In this document: piece by piece, positions 29,505-36,995 of the stretch
Layout: every line of letters starts with the position of its first letter
Position numbering within the stretch: the first letter of the stretch is position 1
Virus record (IMG/VR): IMGVR_UViG_3300012208_000008
Location: 1 to 39,108 of that record
Source: a virus
Strand: one strand, 5' to 3'
Length of the DNA stretch: 39,108 bases
Made by a program: the position numbers and the translations under genes
Notes under the pieces: generated by a model
Seen by the model: the letters and a program-made list of their open reading frames with translations, nothing else
Told to the model about the DNA's origin: nothing
Databases searched by the model: none

Positions 29505-31553
29505 TTAAGCTGAAACTTGTTCGGCGGCCGGTTCTGCCGGCTGCTGCGCCAGCGCTGCGGCATGGTCCGCTGCGCCCATTGCGGCTTCGTGATTCTGCTG
29601 GTGCAACTGGTTCCACATGTCCTGCTCCAGCTGCAGCCGGAGCTTCGATTCCTGCGCCTTGGTGTTGATTTCCGCGATGGTGATTTGCGTCTCGGCGTGC
29701 AGATGCTCGATGTCCAGCTTGTTTTGCGCTTCCACTTGCTTCATTTCGATCAGCTGGTTCTTGGCGTTCAGTTCCTTGGTTAGCACATCCAGCATTTGGC
29801 CCATCTGCTGCAGCTTCTGCTGTATCTGCGGAGGAACTTCGGGCTGGTCGGGATTGTCCTGCAAATTCGCCGGCAAAGTCTTCTTCAGGCGGTCGGAAAT
29901 CTCCTGGGCGTAGGGAACATCCAGCGTCTTCATGATCAGGTCCGGCGCGGCCTGCATCAAAATGGGCGCTGCGGAGGCCAGTTGCGTAAGCAGTTGCGCT
30001 CCTTCCTGGCGCTTGGTCTGGAAGGCCGGCCCGGCGGTGCATATCACGTCATATTCGCCCACCGTGAAATCGTACTTTTTGGTTTGCCCTTTTTCGGTGA
30101 AGAGCTGGTTGATGCGCACCACTTTCTGGCTGTCGTCTTCGCCGATAGTGCGCACCATGCGCGGCGTGTCGTAAACCACTCCAATCAAGTCCACGAGCAT
30201 CTTGGTGCTGTGCGAAACGGACAGCGTGAGATTGTCCTGGAAGTGGAAATTGGCGGTTTCCGTTTGCGATTGCCGCGCCAGAATTCCCCGCCCGCTGGTT
30301 TCGTTTGACCGTGCGCCCAGCGCCGCGTCATAAACTCCCGTCAGCGCCTTCAAATCGTCGGCGGCCAGCATGCGCGCTTCGGTCATCGCCGCCACGCTCA
30401 TGTTGGGAGCGAGGCGCTGCGGGCCGGGTAAGGGCTGGCCCTTCAGGTCGGTAGGCTTGACCTTCAGCACTTGCTGACGGTTGAGGTTCTTCCACTCCTG
30501 CTCATGGCCCTCTTCCTGGCCCTCGAACATCACCACCTGGCCCTTGCTCGAATCCACCGCCTCGGTCTGCGCGGAAAGCATGAAGTTGTACTGCCGTTGC
30601 GCGTCCTTCAGGTTCCGCACGATGCCCTTGAGGATCAGCTTGCCGTTCACCGTCAATTCGTGGCCAATCACTTTGACAATGGGTATGCGGTCGATGGGCC
30701 ATTCAGTTTCATCCAGGATTTCAGCGGCGTTGAGCTTGTACCACTTCACCGTTGGGATGCGCGTGTCGCGCTCACGGGGTTTGCCGTCCTCGTCTATTGC
30801 AATCAGTTTCTCTTCGCCGGGCTTCAGTTCGCTGCGCAGCTTTTCCTGGCCATCTGTCAGTTGAACCAGCTTTGCGGGCTCATATTCTTTCGTGTAATAT
30901 TCCGCCACGCGCACGGACTCCTCATCCAGCCAGCCTTCCATGTCGCCGGTCGCGCGCATGTCGTCGAGCCCCTTGGTGTCGGCATCGAGATATTCAGACT
31001 CGAACTCGTCGCGCGGCATATCAACAAACACGAAGCCGAATTCCGCATCTGACCCGTCCGGCAATGTATGCGGCCCGAGATAGACCTGGAAAGGATTGGG
31101 CAAGCGTTCGAGCAAGACTTCCTGCTTGAAGGTTTTGGGATTCTCGTACTTGGTGATTTGCCGCCAGTAGCCGAAGCCCATTGCCACGGCATAGAATTCC
31201 GCAGTGTCGTAGGCCAGCGTGCCTTTCGAGCGGTACTCGATGTGCCGCACCATGCCCTGCATGACTTCGGCAGTCTCGATGTCGCCCTGGTCGTCCACCG
31301 GAAAGACTTTGGCGCTGATGCGGTTCTGCCGCTGCGCGTTGGCGATGTGCTGGACGAACTGATCAAGCCGATTCACTACCAGCGCGGGCCGCTGGTCCCT
31401 GGCGCGCTCTTTCAGCGATTGATCGCTCCACTGCTCGCCGGAAAGGAATATCAGGTCATCGAGGCATTTGGCGCGGATCGTGGCTTCGGCATCCACACAT
31501 TGCTTGAAGCGCTTTTTGGCTTCGGCAATGATGTCTTTCGCTTTGCGTGGCAC
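29505..31553 (-). CDS. P22-like portal protein, 682 aa
   Basis: GTG at 31553 shares its first base with the last base of the terminase TAG. N-terminal core pattern of the family: KRFKQCVDAEATIRAKCLDD, GEQWSDQSLKERARDQRPAL, VVNRLDQFVQHIANAQRQNR and FGYWRQITKYENP. Then LERLPNPFQVYLGPHT, a wing domain, and a long C-terminal helical barrel (QKLQQMGQMLDVLTKELNAK, HLHAETQITIAEINTKAQES). Length is close to P22 gp1 (725). It forms the dodecameric portal through which DNA is packaged and ejected. Confidence 0.9.
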   Translation of the reverse strand: MPRKAKDIIAEAKKRFKQCVDAEATIRAKCLDDLIFLSGEQWSDQSLKERARDQRPALVVNRLDQFVQHIANAQRQNRISAKVFPVDDQGDIETAEVMQGMVRHIEYRSKGTLAYDTAEFYAVAMGFGYWRQITKYENPKTFKQEVLLERLPNPFQVYLGPHTLPDGSDAEFGFVFVDMPRDEFESEYLDADTKGLDDMRATGDMEGWLDEESVRVAEYYTKEYEPAKLVQLTDGQEKLRSELKPGEEKLIAIDEDGKPRERDTRIPTVKWYKLNAAEILDETEWPIDRIPIVKVIGHELTVNGKLILKGIVRNLKDAQRQYNFMLSAQTEAVDSSKGQVVMFEGQEEGHEQEWKNLNRQQVLKVKPTDLKGQPLPGPQRLAPNMSVAAMTEARMLAADDLKALTGVYDAALGARSNETSGRGILARQSQTETANFHFQDNLTLSVSHSTKMLVDLIGVVYDTPRMVRTIGEDDSQKVVRINQLFTEKGQTKKYDFTVGEYDVICTAGPAFQTKRQEGAQLLTQLASAAPILMQAAPDLIMKTLDVPYAQEISDRLKKTLPANLQDNPDQPEVPPQIQQKLQQMGQMLDVLTKELNAKNQLIEMKQVEAQNKLDIEHLHAETQITIAEINTKAQESKLRLQLEQDMWNQLHQQNHEAAMGAADHAAALAQQPAEPAAEQVSA

Positions 31554-33019
31554 TAGCGCATCCAGCCGAGGGTGGCTTCTCCTGAGCGGTAGTCGAGCGG
31601 CTCATCTGCAACTTTCTTTGGAGCAGCAACTTTGACCGAAAAACTCATTGCCAGCATGTCTCCGCAATCTGGCGAGCTGAGTCCGCGTTTCTTCATGTCT
31701 TCTTTCTTCTCCAGCTGGATTTGCTGCTTGGCGCTGAAACCGTATTCCGGCCCGGTCAAATCAGCTTCTAACTCAGGATCATCTGGAATTTCGGCCCCAG
31801 CAGAAAGCCAATCACGCATTCGCCCCCAACACTCAGCGCGAAGATTAAAATATGCATTGGGGTCGCTGGCTGCTGTCCCGCCATGAAACCCAAAAACCCT
31901 GCGCCCAAAACCGCAAAACTTAATATGATCCACCACCCCAGCCCCGATACCATCCTCGTCAATAACAATTGCATCGGGTTTCTCCTCTTCCATGAACTTG
32001 ATGATCCGCTCGGCTACTTGCACGGTGTCTAGCCCTCGATATTTAGCGAGGATCTTGGCTTTCCGGCCTTGGCGCATTCCGACCACCGTTTGATCGTCCC
32101 CGAACCTGGCAACATCGACGGAGAGCACCTTGGGCAATGACTCATGGCCCTGGGATTTATAACTCCGCGCCGCAGCAACAACATCGCCAGGGATAAACTG
32201 AGTGCTGCCAGCCCTCGGAAATTCGCCCCGCACACGCACGCGAACGAAGTCGCTATCCTCGCCATAATCCGTTATCCATTTCTCGATTTGCTCTTTATTG
32301 GTGCCTTCGACGGTCCGGCTGTCAATCTGAAACGTCTTCCAGCGATGCTTGAATCGGCCAAAACACTCCCTGAAGCTTCCAGTATTTCGCGTCGGATTGC
32401 CAAAGGCCAGCCAGATGATTTCGGTCTCTTCATCGGTCATGGCTCCTTCGGCCACTTCCCAAATGCGGTCCGCAATAGCCGAGGCTTCATCAAAAACCAA
32501 AACAATGCGTTTGCCCTTGTTGTGCAACCCTTGGAAAGCATCTACGTTATGCTCACTCCAGGTGACAAAATCAACCCTCCAGGAAAGTTCATGTTTGGGG
32601 TCGTTGCTGCGGATACTCGTCGCGCGCACATCGAACCAATCCGCCGTATAGCTCAGCCGGAACCACTTACTTACCTCCGGAACGGTCTTGGTGCTGAGCT
32701 GCGTGCCTGTGCCGGCGGTAGCAAGTATCTTGCAATCCGGGCAGGTGTCCATCGCCCACTTCATGATCATGCCCATGAAGGCCGACTTGCCGATGCCGTG
32801 CCCGCTGGCTACCGCTATCTTGCAGGGAACGTGCCGAGTAGCTGGATTCGAGAAACAATCCCTCAGATAGCCCAGCAGCTCGCTTTGCCATTTCCTCGGC
32901 CCCAGCGAGTCGTCAAGCGCTGGTTTCCCCCAAGGGTAGAAGCGCTCCGTGTAAGCGAGCGGATCGTCAATCGTCTCCGCCACTTCGGCTAAAAGTTCTT
33001 CTTGCAGTTCAACCGGCAT
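31553..33019 (-). CDS. terminase large subunit, 488 aa
   Basis: ATG at 33019, overlapping the small-subunit gene by 11 bases. ATPase: Walker A ASGHGIGKS (71-79), Walker B RIVLVFDEAS with Asp177-Glu178, coupling motif LAFGNPT (204-210). Nuclease: VLSVDVARFGDD with Asp302, and IVIDEDGIGAG around Asp354, with acidic residues near the C-terminus (SPDCGDMLAMS). It powers and cuts DNA during packaging. The C-terminus GWMR abuts the portal start. Confidence 0.92.
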   Translation of the reverse strand: MPVELQEELLAEVAETIDDPLAYTERFYPWGKPALDDSLGPRKWQSELLGYLRDCFSNPATRHVPCKIAVASGHGIGKSAFMGMIMKWAMDTCPDCKILATAGTGTQLSTKTVPEVSKWFRLSYTADWFDVRATSIRSNDPKHELSWRVDFVTWSEHNVDAFQGLHNKGKRIVLVFDEASAIADRIWEVAEGAMTDEETEIIWLAFGNPTRNTGSFRECFGRFKHRWKTFQIDSRTVEGTNKEQIEKWITDYGEDSDFVRVRVRGEFPRAGSTQFIPGDVVAAARSYKSQGHESLPKVLSVDVARFGDDQTVVGMRQGRKAKILAKYRGLDTVQVAERIIKFMEEEKPDAIVIDEDGIGAGVVDHIKFCGFGRRVFGFHGGTAASDPNAYFNLRAECWGRMRDWLSAGAEIPDDPELEADLTGPEYGFSAKQQIQLEKKEDMKKRGLSSPDCGDMLAMSFSVKVAAPKKVADEPLDYRSGEATLGWMR

Positions 33020-33551
33020 GCTTGTTCTTGCGTATCTCGCTCAACCGCTCTGCTAAACCTTCGAGCCCTGTCACTTTTACGTTGTCCTGGAACATCCCAA
33101 GATGCCGCCCAAGAAGTTCGAGACTTTTGCCCTTATCCGCCAGCTTGAATTTCGTTCGCAAAATGAGACGCCGCTCGCCGTCGCCCGTGCCCCCGGTAGT
33201 GTCCTCGGTAATCTCTTGAATCGCTGCTGCCTGATCGCGCGTGATGTTCGCCAAATTGAGTCCCACTGGCCGGCCTTGCTCATCTATCTCCATGAAATCA
33301 AGCATGTTGGAGAACGCCATGCGCTGGAGTTCTTCTGCTACTTTCTCGGCTTTCAGGTCGAGTTTGCTGGCGCGTTTGGAGATAAGTTGCTGGACTATTC
33401 GCTGAATCTTAGGTTTGGTTAGGAGTTGACTGGCTGTGACACCAGCGGTGTGTTCGCTGTAACCTGCTGCGATTGCCGCGCGGGTGCCGTTAAGATCGAT
33501 CACATACTCCCTGGCGAACAATTCATAGCGTTTCTTTACCTTTTCGAGCAT
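33009..33551 (-). CDS. terminase small subunit, 180 aa
   Basis: ATG at 33551. Terminase_2/XtmA-type pattern: N-terminal helix-turn-helix with YELFAREYVIDLNGTRAAIA, AGYSEHTAGVTASQLLTKPK and VQQLISKRASK, then RMAFSNMLDFM and a central beta/oligomerisation region, ending in ELLGRHLGMFQDNVKVTG. It recognises the packaging start on the genome. Directly upstream lies a 10-bp stem-bounded non-coding element (33594-33667), which might be part of the packaging signal. Confidence 0.9.
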   Translation of the reverse strand: MLEKVKKRYELFAREYVIDLNGTRAAIAAGYSEHTAGVTASQLLTKPKIQRIVQQLISKRASKLDLKAEKVAEELQRMAFSNMLDFMEIDEQGRPVGLNLANITRDQAAAIQEITEDTTGGTGDGERRLILRTKFKLADKGKSLELLGRHLGMFQDNVKVTGLEGLAERLSEIRKNKHAG

Positions 33552-33593
33552 TTCTGGCCCATTTGCGCTCGATAATACCCATTTTCTGGTGCC

Positions 33594-33667
33594 GGCGGAG
33601 AAGACGCGCTTGCCAGATGCAGGGGTAGTCGGCCCTTGCTGCCTTCCCTTAGCACACCTTCTCCGCC
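33594..33667 (-). other. stem-bounded 74-nt non-coding element upstream of the terminase genes
   Basis: Read on the minus strand, GGCGGAGAAG (33667-33658) pairs perfectly with CTTCTCCGCC (33603-33594). CCGG flanks on both sides extend the stem with a one-base bulge. The 54-base interior includes AAGGGAAGGCAGCAAGGG, sharing AGGCAGCAAG with the left-end intergenic repeats. The stem begins four bases after the stop of the gene at 33672. The length is tRNA-like but there is no T-arm or anticodon arm. Candidates: a structured leader of the packaging operon, a processing site or a packaging signal. Confidence 0.4.
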
Positions 33668-33671
33668 CGGC

Positions 33672-33992
33672 TCAGGTGACAACCTGTAAAACCAATGGGC
33701 CATATTCGCCGCTCTGCTTCGGCTCCCAGGTCACTTTCAGATTGCGGTCAGGGCCGAGAATCAATCTTTTGCTGCTGACCCATTTGTGGGGATTGTCTCT
33801 TGCGAGGGCTATGGCTTGGGCGGGTGGGACGTAGAAACTGGAATCACTGACAGGATTGTAGATTTCGATTTTTGGCGTAATTGGCCTGATCGAAAAAATC
33901 GTCGCCGCTAACAGACACGCACCGGCGCGGTGGAAAAAGGCGATGCGGGCCCGCTCCGTTGACCATGTGGGCCAGCGATGCGGACCGCGCAC
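33672..33992 (-). CDS. small protein with a hydrophobic N-terminal segment, about 106 aa
   Basis: The frame has no ATG. GTG at 33992 and TTG at 34031 are the candidate starts; neither has a good ribosome binding site, so the start is uncertain. The N-terminal part includes a hydrophobic segment (RAGACLLAATIFSIRP). The remainder looks like a folded beta domain (KIEIYNPVSDSSFYVPPAQA, SSKRLILGPDRNLKVTWEPK). This could be an exported or membrane-anchored protein. No family recognised. Confidence 0.5.
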   Translation of the reverse strand: MRGPHRWPTWSTERARIAFFHRAGACLLAATIFSIRPITPKIEIYNPVSDSSFYVPPAQAIALARDNPHKWVSSKRLILGPDRNLKVTWEPKQSGEYGPLVLQVVT

Positions 33993-34049
33993 GCCCGCAC
34001 CATAGTACTTTCGGGCTAGAAGGAATTGCAACCGCTAGTTTCGCAAAAG

Positions 34050-34196
34050 TTACGGGACGTGTTTGCTTTTTACATGCCGCTGGATGGACCGCAAACTGTT
34101 ACGCGCTTTGGCGCAGCACCGGCACCGCCAGAAACCATTGCACTTCACGAATGGCTTTGAGTTGGGAACAAAAGTGAGATATTTGATTTCTCTCAT
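34050..34196 (-). CDS. C2H2 zinc-finger-like microprotein, 48 aa
   Basis: ATG at 34196, three bases after the preceding stop. The sequence has CNGFWRCRCCAKARNSLRSI followed by QRHVKSKH. That gives a C-x2-C, about 12 residues, then H-x4-H, a near-classical C2H2 zinc finger, with a basic surface suited to DNA. It falls in what would otherwise be a 170-base gap between two genes of the same strand. Role unknown; a small DNA-binding regulator of the late operon would fit its position. Confidence 0.6.
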   Translation of the reverse strand: MREIKYLTFVPNSKPFVKCNGFWRCRCCAKARNSLRSIQRHVKSKHVP

Positions 34197-34199
34197 GGC

Positions 34200-34448
34200 T
34201 CAGATTTCAAACACATGGCCTCGGATGTGCCCCCGAAATAATATGCAGGTCCGCTTGAGCCCTTGCCGGTGGCCGCATTTAGGCCATAAGCCACGCTCTT
34301 GCAACACGTTAGCGAGATTTTGTGCTCTGTCCCAGGGGAGTGAGAAATGCACCTGAATGTCGACTGCCGAAGGATGCTCGTGATTCGACACGTATGCGGC
34401 CGCTTCTTCTAGCTTGGCGTCGTTGCCGGGCAGCAGGAGAGTAGTCAT
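34200..34448 (-). CDS. small helical protein, possible winged-helix, 82 aa
   Basis: ATG at 34448 (ATGA overlap). The upstream part of the open frame is rejected because it lies over the neighbouring gene. Residues 10-50 (KLEEAAAYVSNHEHPSAVDI, QVHFSLPWDRAQNLANVLQE) read like a winged-helix unit such as in FtsK-gamma or MarR-like domains. A basic, His-rich end follows (RGHIRGHVFEI). Probably DNA-binding, which is inference. Confidence 0.6.
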   Translation of the reverse strand: MTTLLLPGNDAKLEEAAAYVSNHEHPSAVDIQVHFSLPWDRAQNLANVLQERGLWPKCGHRQGLKRTCILFRGHIRGHVFEI

Positions 34449-34837
34449 CGCTTGCGCTCCACCGCTCGCTTGACGATACGCTTGGGACGCGCCACTTGCC
34501 GGCGAGGCAGTTCCGTTCCGATCTGATGCAACATTGAACCGTTGACCACGCAAATATCCTTCAGCTCGTCCAGTCGACGGCTGAGCATCGTATTCTGATT
34601 AGCAATGAATTGCAGGTCAAAGTTGTCTAGCTTGTCCCTGATCCGGTGCAGCGTCTCGTTCAAGCCTAGAATCTCTTTGGCTTGCCCTTCCAGCCGGTCG
34701 TTTGTCTCATTTTGCGCTGCGAGCAACCGGGCTTGGGCGTCTGCTACGCTTTTGAGCAGCTGGGCGTGCACACGCTGCCAGCCCTCGTATTCGCTGTTTA
34801 CGGCCGCTTGGCCGACCTGACCCGCACCTTGGATCAT
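34445..34837 (-). CDS. coiled-coil protein, 130 aa
   Basis: ATG at 34837 overlaps the HTH gene stop (ATGA). Nearly the whole protein is one long amphipathic helix (HAQLLKSVADAQARLLAAQN, NETLHRIRDKLDNFDLQFIA, RRLDELKDICVV) ending in a basic tail (PRRQVARPKRIVKRAVERKR). A tail that basic could contact DNA or RNA. No family recognised. Coexpressed with the repressor-like gene. Confidence 0.65.
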   Translation of the reverse strand: MIQGAGQVGQAAVNSEYEGWQRVHAQLLKSVADAQARLLAAQNETNDRLEGQAKEILGLNETLHRIRDKLDNFDLQFIANQNTMLSRRLDELKDICVVNGSMLHQIGTELPRRQVARPKRIVKRAVERKR

Positions 34838-35025
34838 TGCCGCACATACTCCACACGCTTCTTTAACCCTAATGCCTTCAATAGCTTGTCGCCAGGTCCG
34901 CGCCGCCCCTTGAGAACGTCAGTGAGAAATTGCTCGCTGATTCCCAAGGCCTCGGCCGTACGCTTTTGATTGCCGTACCGCTCTACTTCGCGCTGCAGCC
35001 GCGCTAGAAATCCATCCTCATTCAT
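34834..35025 (-). CDS. Cro-like HTH regulator, 63 aa
   Basis: ATG at 35025. A single helix-turn-helix of the XRE/Cro type: RYGNQKRTAEALGISEQFLT with the recognition helix around EQFLTDVLKGRR and a following DKLLKALGLKKR helix. There is no C-terminal dimerisation/autocleavage domain, so this is a Cro-like rather than CI-like regulator. It is transcribed divergently from the early operon, across a region with repeated CCAGNACG half-sites to which it may bind. Confidence 0.8.
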   Translation of the reverse strand: MNEDGFLARLQREVERYGNQKRTAEALGISEQFLTDVLKGRRGPGDKLLKALGLKKRVEYVRQ

Positions 35026-35029
35026 ACCG

Positions 35030-35121
35030 CCAGTATCCTATGCCAGAACGCTGATTGCAATAGAAAAAAAGTACCAGTACGTTGATTATCCTTGACATGA
35101 ATCCGCACATGAGCGTACTAT
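35030..35121. promoter_or_regulatory. divergent control region with operator-like half-sites
   Basis: Between the HTH start (35025) and the first rightward gene (35145) lie CCAGTATC (35030), CCAGAACG (35043) and CCAGTACG (35074) in the same orientation. A CGTACT (35114-35119) forms an inverted pair with the AGTACG at 35076-35081 and overlaps the -10 box of the rightward promoter. These are plausible binding sites for the divergent HTH protein. No clear leftward promoter could be fixed. Confidence 0.5.
35092..35121 (+). promoter_or_regulatory. sigma70-type promoter for the rightward early operon
   Basis: TTGACA (35092-35097), an 18-base spacer and TACTAT (35116-35121). Transcription would begin at about 35128, and the TGAGGAA ribosome binding site and ATG at 35145 follow within 20 bases. 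The -10 overlaps a CGTACT operator-like half-site, consistent with repression by the divergent HTH protein. Confidence 0.75.
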
Positions 35122-35123
35122 TG

Positions 35124-35147
35124 GTGTCAGTGAGGAACACCGACATG
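35124..35147 (+). repeat. 24-nt translation-initiation leader, copy 1
   Basis: GTGTCAGTGAGGAACACCGA then CATG. It contains the TGAGG ribosome binding site and the start codon of the gene at 35145. A copy with 20 of 24 matches lies exactly 700 bases downstream at 35824. Confidence 0.75.
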
Positions 35148-35417
35148 AACGCCGAAACCTACATTAAGAGAATCCGAAACGCCGACAAGAAATCCTATGC
35201 TGCCGCTTTCTGGGCATGGATTCAAAATGCCGAGAACGGACAAGAGCCTGTCAGGCCATTCGGATTGAGTTACATGGCCGCTCAAGCCGTCCGCACCAAT
35301 CTCTACTGTTTCAAGAAGTACGGAACGCAGCACGGCTCCATCTGGGCTGAGACGATCTGCCTCTGCGGCGCACCAGCGCAGAACGGGGTTTGCTCTGTTG
35401 AAGGTTGCGTATGCTGA
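35145..35417 (+). CDS. first gene of the rightward operon, 90 aa, Cys-rich end
   Basis: ATG at 35145 with TGAGGAA upstream. Helical N-terminus (NAETYIKRIRNADKKSYAAA, FWAWIQNAENG) and a C-terminal CLCGAPAQNGVCSVEGCVC tail with five Cys, suggesting metal binding. As the first gene after the early promoter it may be an immediate-early regulator, which is inference. The middle has FGLSYMAAQAVRTNLY, again helical. No family recognised. Confidence 0.75.
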   Translation: MNAETYIKRIRNADKKSYAAAFWAWIQNAENGQEPVRPFGLSYMAAQAVRTNLYCFKKYGTQHGSIWAETICLCGAPAQNGVCSVEGCVC

Positions 35418-35824
35418 CTCTGCGAGACAAGTCTTACGTTGTGACTCTCACTGTGTACAGTTCATGCGTGATATTTGGCATGGTCTGCGGAGCCAAGTTG
35501 ATTCCAGTTTGGTTCGCTGGCCTGTTCGGAATCGCTTTGATATTCGCAGTGTTGTCCTTAGTTCGCTGGAGCCAGCCAGCGCTTGAAGAACTACAGGCTA
35601 AATATGACAGCCTGAAATTTCAGTGGGACAGCTTACAGGATCACGAACATGCGCGATTCGTTGCTGAGACCGAGCAGACTCTCGCAGATGAGAGGACTTG
35701 CGGGCCTAGCCAGCCTGAAACAGAGGGAGAACCTGGATGGCAACCAGTTACCTTTAGCTCTCCCTCTGCGCAAGCCACCTCCAGTTATGGAATCGGCAGC
35801 AAAAGGAACTTGAAGCGTAAATAG
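35411..35824 (+). CDS. two-helix membrane protein with charged cytoplasmic tail, 137 aa
   Basis: ATG at 35411, overlapping the previous stop by seven bases. Two hydrophobic helices: about 10-30 (VVTLTVYSSCVIFGMVCGAK) and 33-53 (IPVWFAGLFGIALIFAVLSL). A long charged coiled-coil-like tail follows (ALEELQAKYDSLKFQWDSLQ) and the end is a Ser/Gln-rich, probably disordered region. A membrane-anchored early protein, possibly for exclusion or host membrane takeover; no family known. Confidence 0.7.
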   Translation: MLTLRDKSYVVTLTVYSSCVIFGMVCGAKLIPVWFAGLFGIALIFAVLSLVRWSQPALEELQAKYDSLKFQWDSLQDHEHARFVAETEQTLADERTCGPSQPETEGEPGWQPVTFSSPSAQATSSYGIGSKRNLKRK

Positions 35825-35847
35825 TGTCAGTGAGGGATGCCAACATG
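35824..35847 (+). repeat. 24-nt translation-initiation leader, copy 2
   Basis: GTGTCAGTGAGGGATGCCAA then CATG; 20 of 24 bases match copy 1 at 35124. All four differences are transitions. It carries the ribosome binding site (GTGAGGGA) and start of the gene at 35845. Confidence 0.75.
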
Positions 35848-36048
35848 GCTACGGGACAGTACGAAAGCAGACCTCCAAAACAAACGCTCTTGAATGCCGT
35901 GTTTTGCGCCTGCGATCTGCGCTACGGCTTGACCTATCAATCCTGCCGATTCTGCAAAGCAAGCTATCCGAATGTCGAAGGACTGTGGAAATACGCAGTG
36001 CGGCATTACATCTGCAGCGCATGCCGAAATAAGGTGATACGTCCATGA
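35845..36048 (+). CDS. zinc-finger-like protein, 67 aa
   Basis: ATG at 35845 rather than GTG 35824, because GTGAGGGA lies correctly before it. Four Cys in two pairs (FCACDLRYG; CRFCKASYP; ICSACRNKV) plus a His, suggesting a zinc ribbon or treble clef. Small enough to be an early transcription or host-takeover factor. Its leader duplicates that of the first early gene. Confidence 0.65.
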   Translation: MATGQYESRPPKQTLLNAVFCACDLRYGLTYQSCRFCKASYPNVEGLWKYAVRHYICSACRNKVIRP

Positions 36049-36308
36049 GCGAGAAAGTAGCCTTCAAAGTCGAGCACAAAGGCTACATGGCTGAGGGATT
36101 CTGGGGAGATGGTCCCGATGGTCGTGTAGTCGTGACGCGCGACGGAGAATTCCTCAAAGAGTTCACTTACCCGGCATACAAAATATTCAATATCGCCGCT
36201 CACTGGCAGGACATTATTGAAGGCGAGTTGCAAGGCAGCGACATAGGTTATCGCATCGCAGGGTCGGACGGCCTGGGCGGCGTAGTCATGCCAAAGGAAA
36301 AGCTATGA
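36045..36308 (+). CDS. small beta-rich protein, 87 aa
   Basis: ATG at 36045 overlaps the previous stop. Strand-rich sequence (KVAFKVEHKGYMAEGFWGDG, RVVVTRDGEFLKEFTYPAYK), then DIIEGELQGSDIGYRIAGSD. Possibly a small beta barrel. No family recognised. Ends with ATGA overlap. Confidence 0.65.
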   Translation: MSEKVAFKVEHKGYMAEGFWGDGPDGRVVVTRDGEFLKEFTYPAYKIFNIAAHWQDIIEGELQGSDIGYRIAGSDGLGGVVMPKEKL

Positions 36309-36511
36309 CCAGCCAGCTAGAACAGGATTTCGACAAGCTGTCAGCTTCGGTGACTACCGCTTGCGAGCTGATCGACAAACTGCGCGCTCAGCGAAAAGAC
36401 CTGTTGACTATCATTCAATTGCTGGTCCCTTCCGTGAAGCATAACCACGTTGACGATTGCGCGTTCTGCAAAGCCCAGCAAATTCTCGAACAGATCGGAA
36501 ACCAGCCATGA
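36305..36511 (+). CDS. small helical protein, 68 aa
   Basis: ATG at 36305 (ATGA overlap). One long helix (DKLSASVTTACELIDKLRAQ, LLTIIQLLVP) followed by a VKHNHVDDCAFCKAQQILEQ end, in which His, Cys-x2-Cys and His could bind a metal. No family recognised. Confidence 0.6.
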   Translation: MTSQLEQDFDKLSASVTTACELIDKLRAQRKDLLTIIQLLVPSVKHNHVDDCAFCKAQQILEQIGNQP

Positions 36512-36753
36512 ACCGACAGCTATCCATTCTCGCCACACGCCAAGTCATCGACCTGCATACCAGCTGTGATTGTCCCCCAATCCCCATTCGCTCGCTGGAC
36601 TGGAGCGCGATTGACGACAACACCTATGACGCCAGCTACGAAGGCGAAGACGAAAGCGGAAGCATCTGGCGCTGCAGCCCGTCCGGGCACGGAGCTACGG
36701 AAGCCGAAGCTATTGCCGATCTGCTGGACCAACTCGCAGAAAGCCAACCATGA
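36508..36753 (+). CDS. small acidic protein, 81 aa
   Basis: ATG at 36508 (ATGA overlap). Middle is Asp/Glu-rich (SAIDDNTYDASYEGEDESGS) and the end SPSGHGATEAEAIADLLDQL is a common phage motif that closes small single-domain proteins of unknown function, reading like an HicB-type half-domain. DNA mimicry is conceivable because of the acidity but not supported further. Confidence 0.6.
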   Translation: MNRQLSILATRQVIDLHTSCDCPPIPIRSLDWSAIDDNTYDASYEGEDESGSIWRCSPSGHGATEAEAIADLLDQLAESQP

Positions 36754-36995
36754 ATGCCCTCGCCCTGCACGAGCTAGCCGATATCATGGAAGGAGCCTGG
36801 AACGGCAGCCACCGGATGCAAAGCAGAAAGCCCGTGCTATTCAAAAAGCGTGGCTGGAAAGTGCGCATGGGACCAGCCAAGGAGCCCACTATGCTCTTTG
36901 ATCGAAGGCGGCGGATCACGCTGCTGTTTGAGTTGTTCTTGATTGCTCTGTTTGCCCTTCTTCTCTATGTGCTGGTAACTGGTTCTCTCAAATGA
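36750..36995 (+). CDS. small membrane protein, 81 aa
   Basis: ATG at 36750 (ATGA overlap). A basic N-terminal half (LFKKRGWKVRMGP; RRRR) precedes one hydrophobic helix at the C-terminus (ITLLFELFLIALFALLLYVL). This is a C-tail-anchored arrangement. No family known. The stop overlaps the HNH gene start. Confidence 0.6.
   Translation: MNALALHELADIMEGAWNGSHRMQSRKPVLFKKRGWKVRMGPAKEPTMLFDRRRRITLLFELFLIALFALLLYVLVTGSLK

Noticed and set aside
32144-32992. A 282-codon plus-strand open frame
   Set aside because: It lies opposite the large terminase gene, whose motifs are unambiguous. The translated sequence has no protein-family features.
33594-33667. A tRNA gene
   Set aside because: Size and a 7-bp end stem fit, but there is no recognisable T-loop, anticodon arm or D-arm on the strand.
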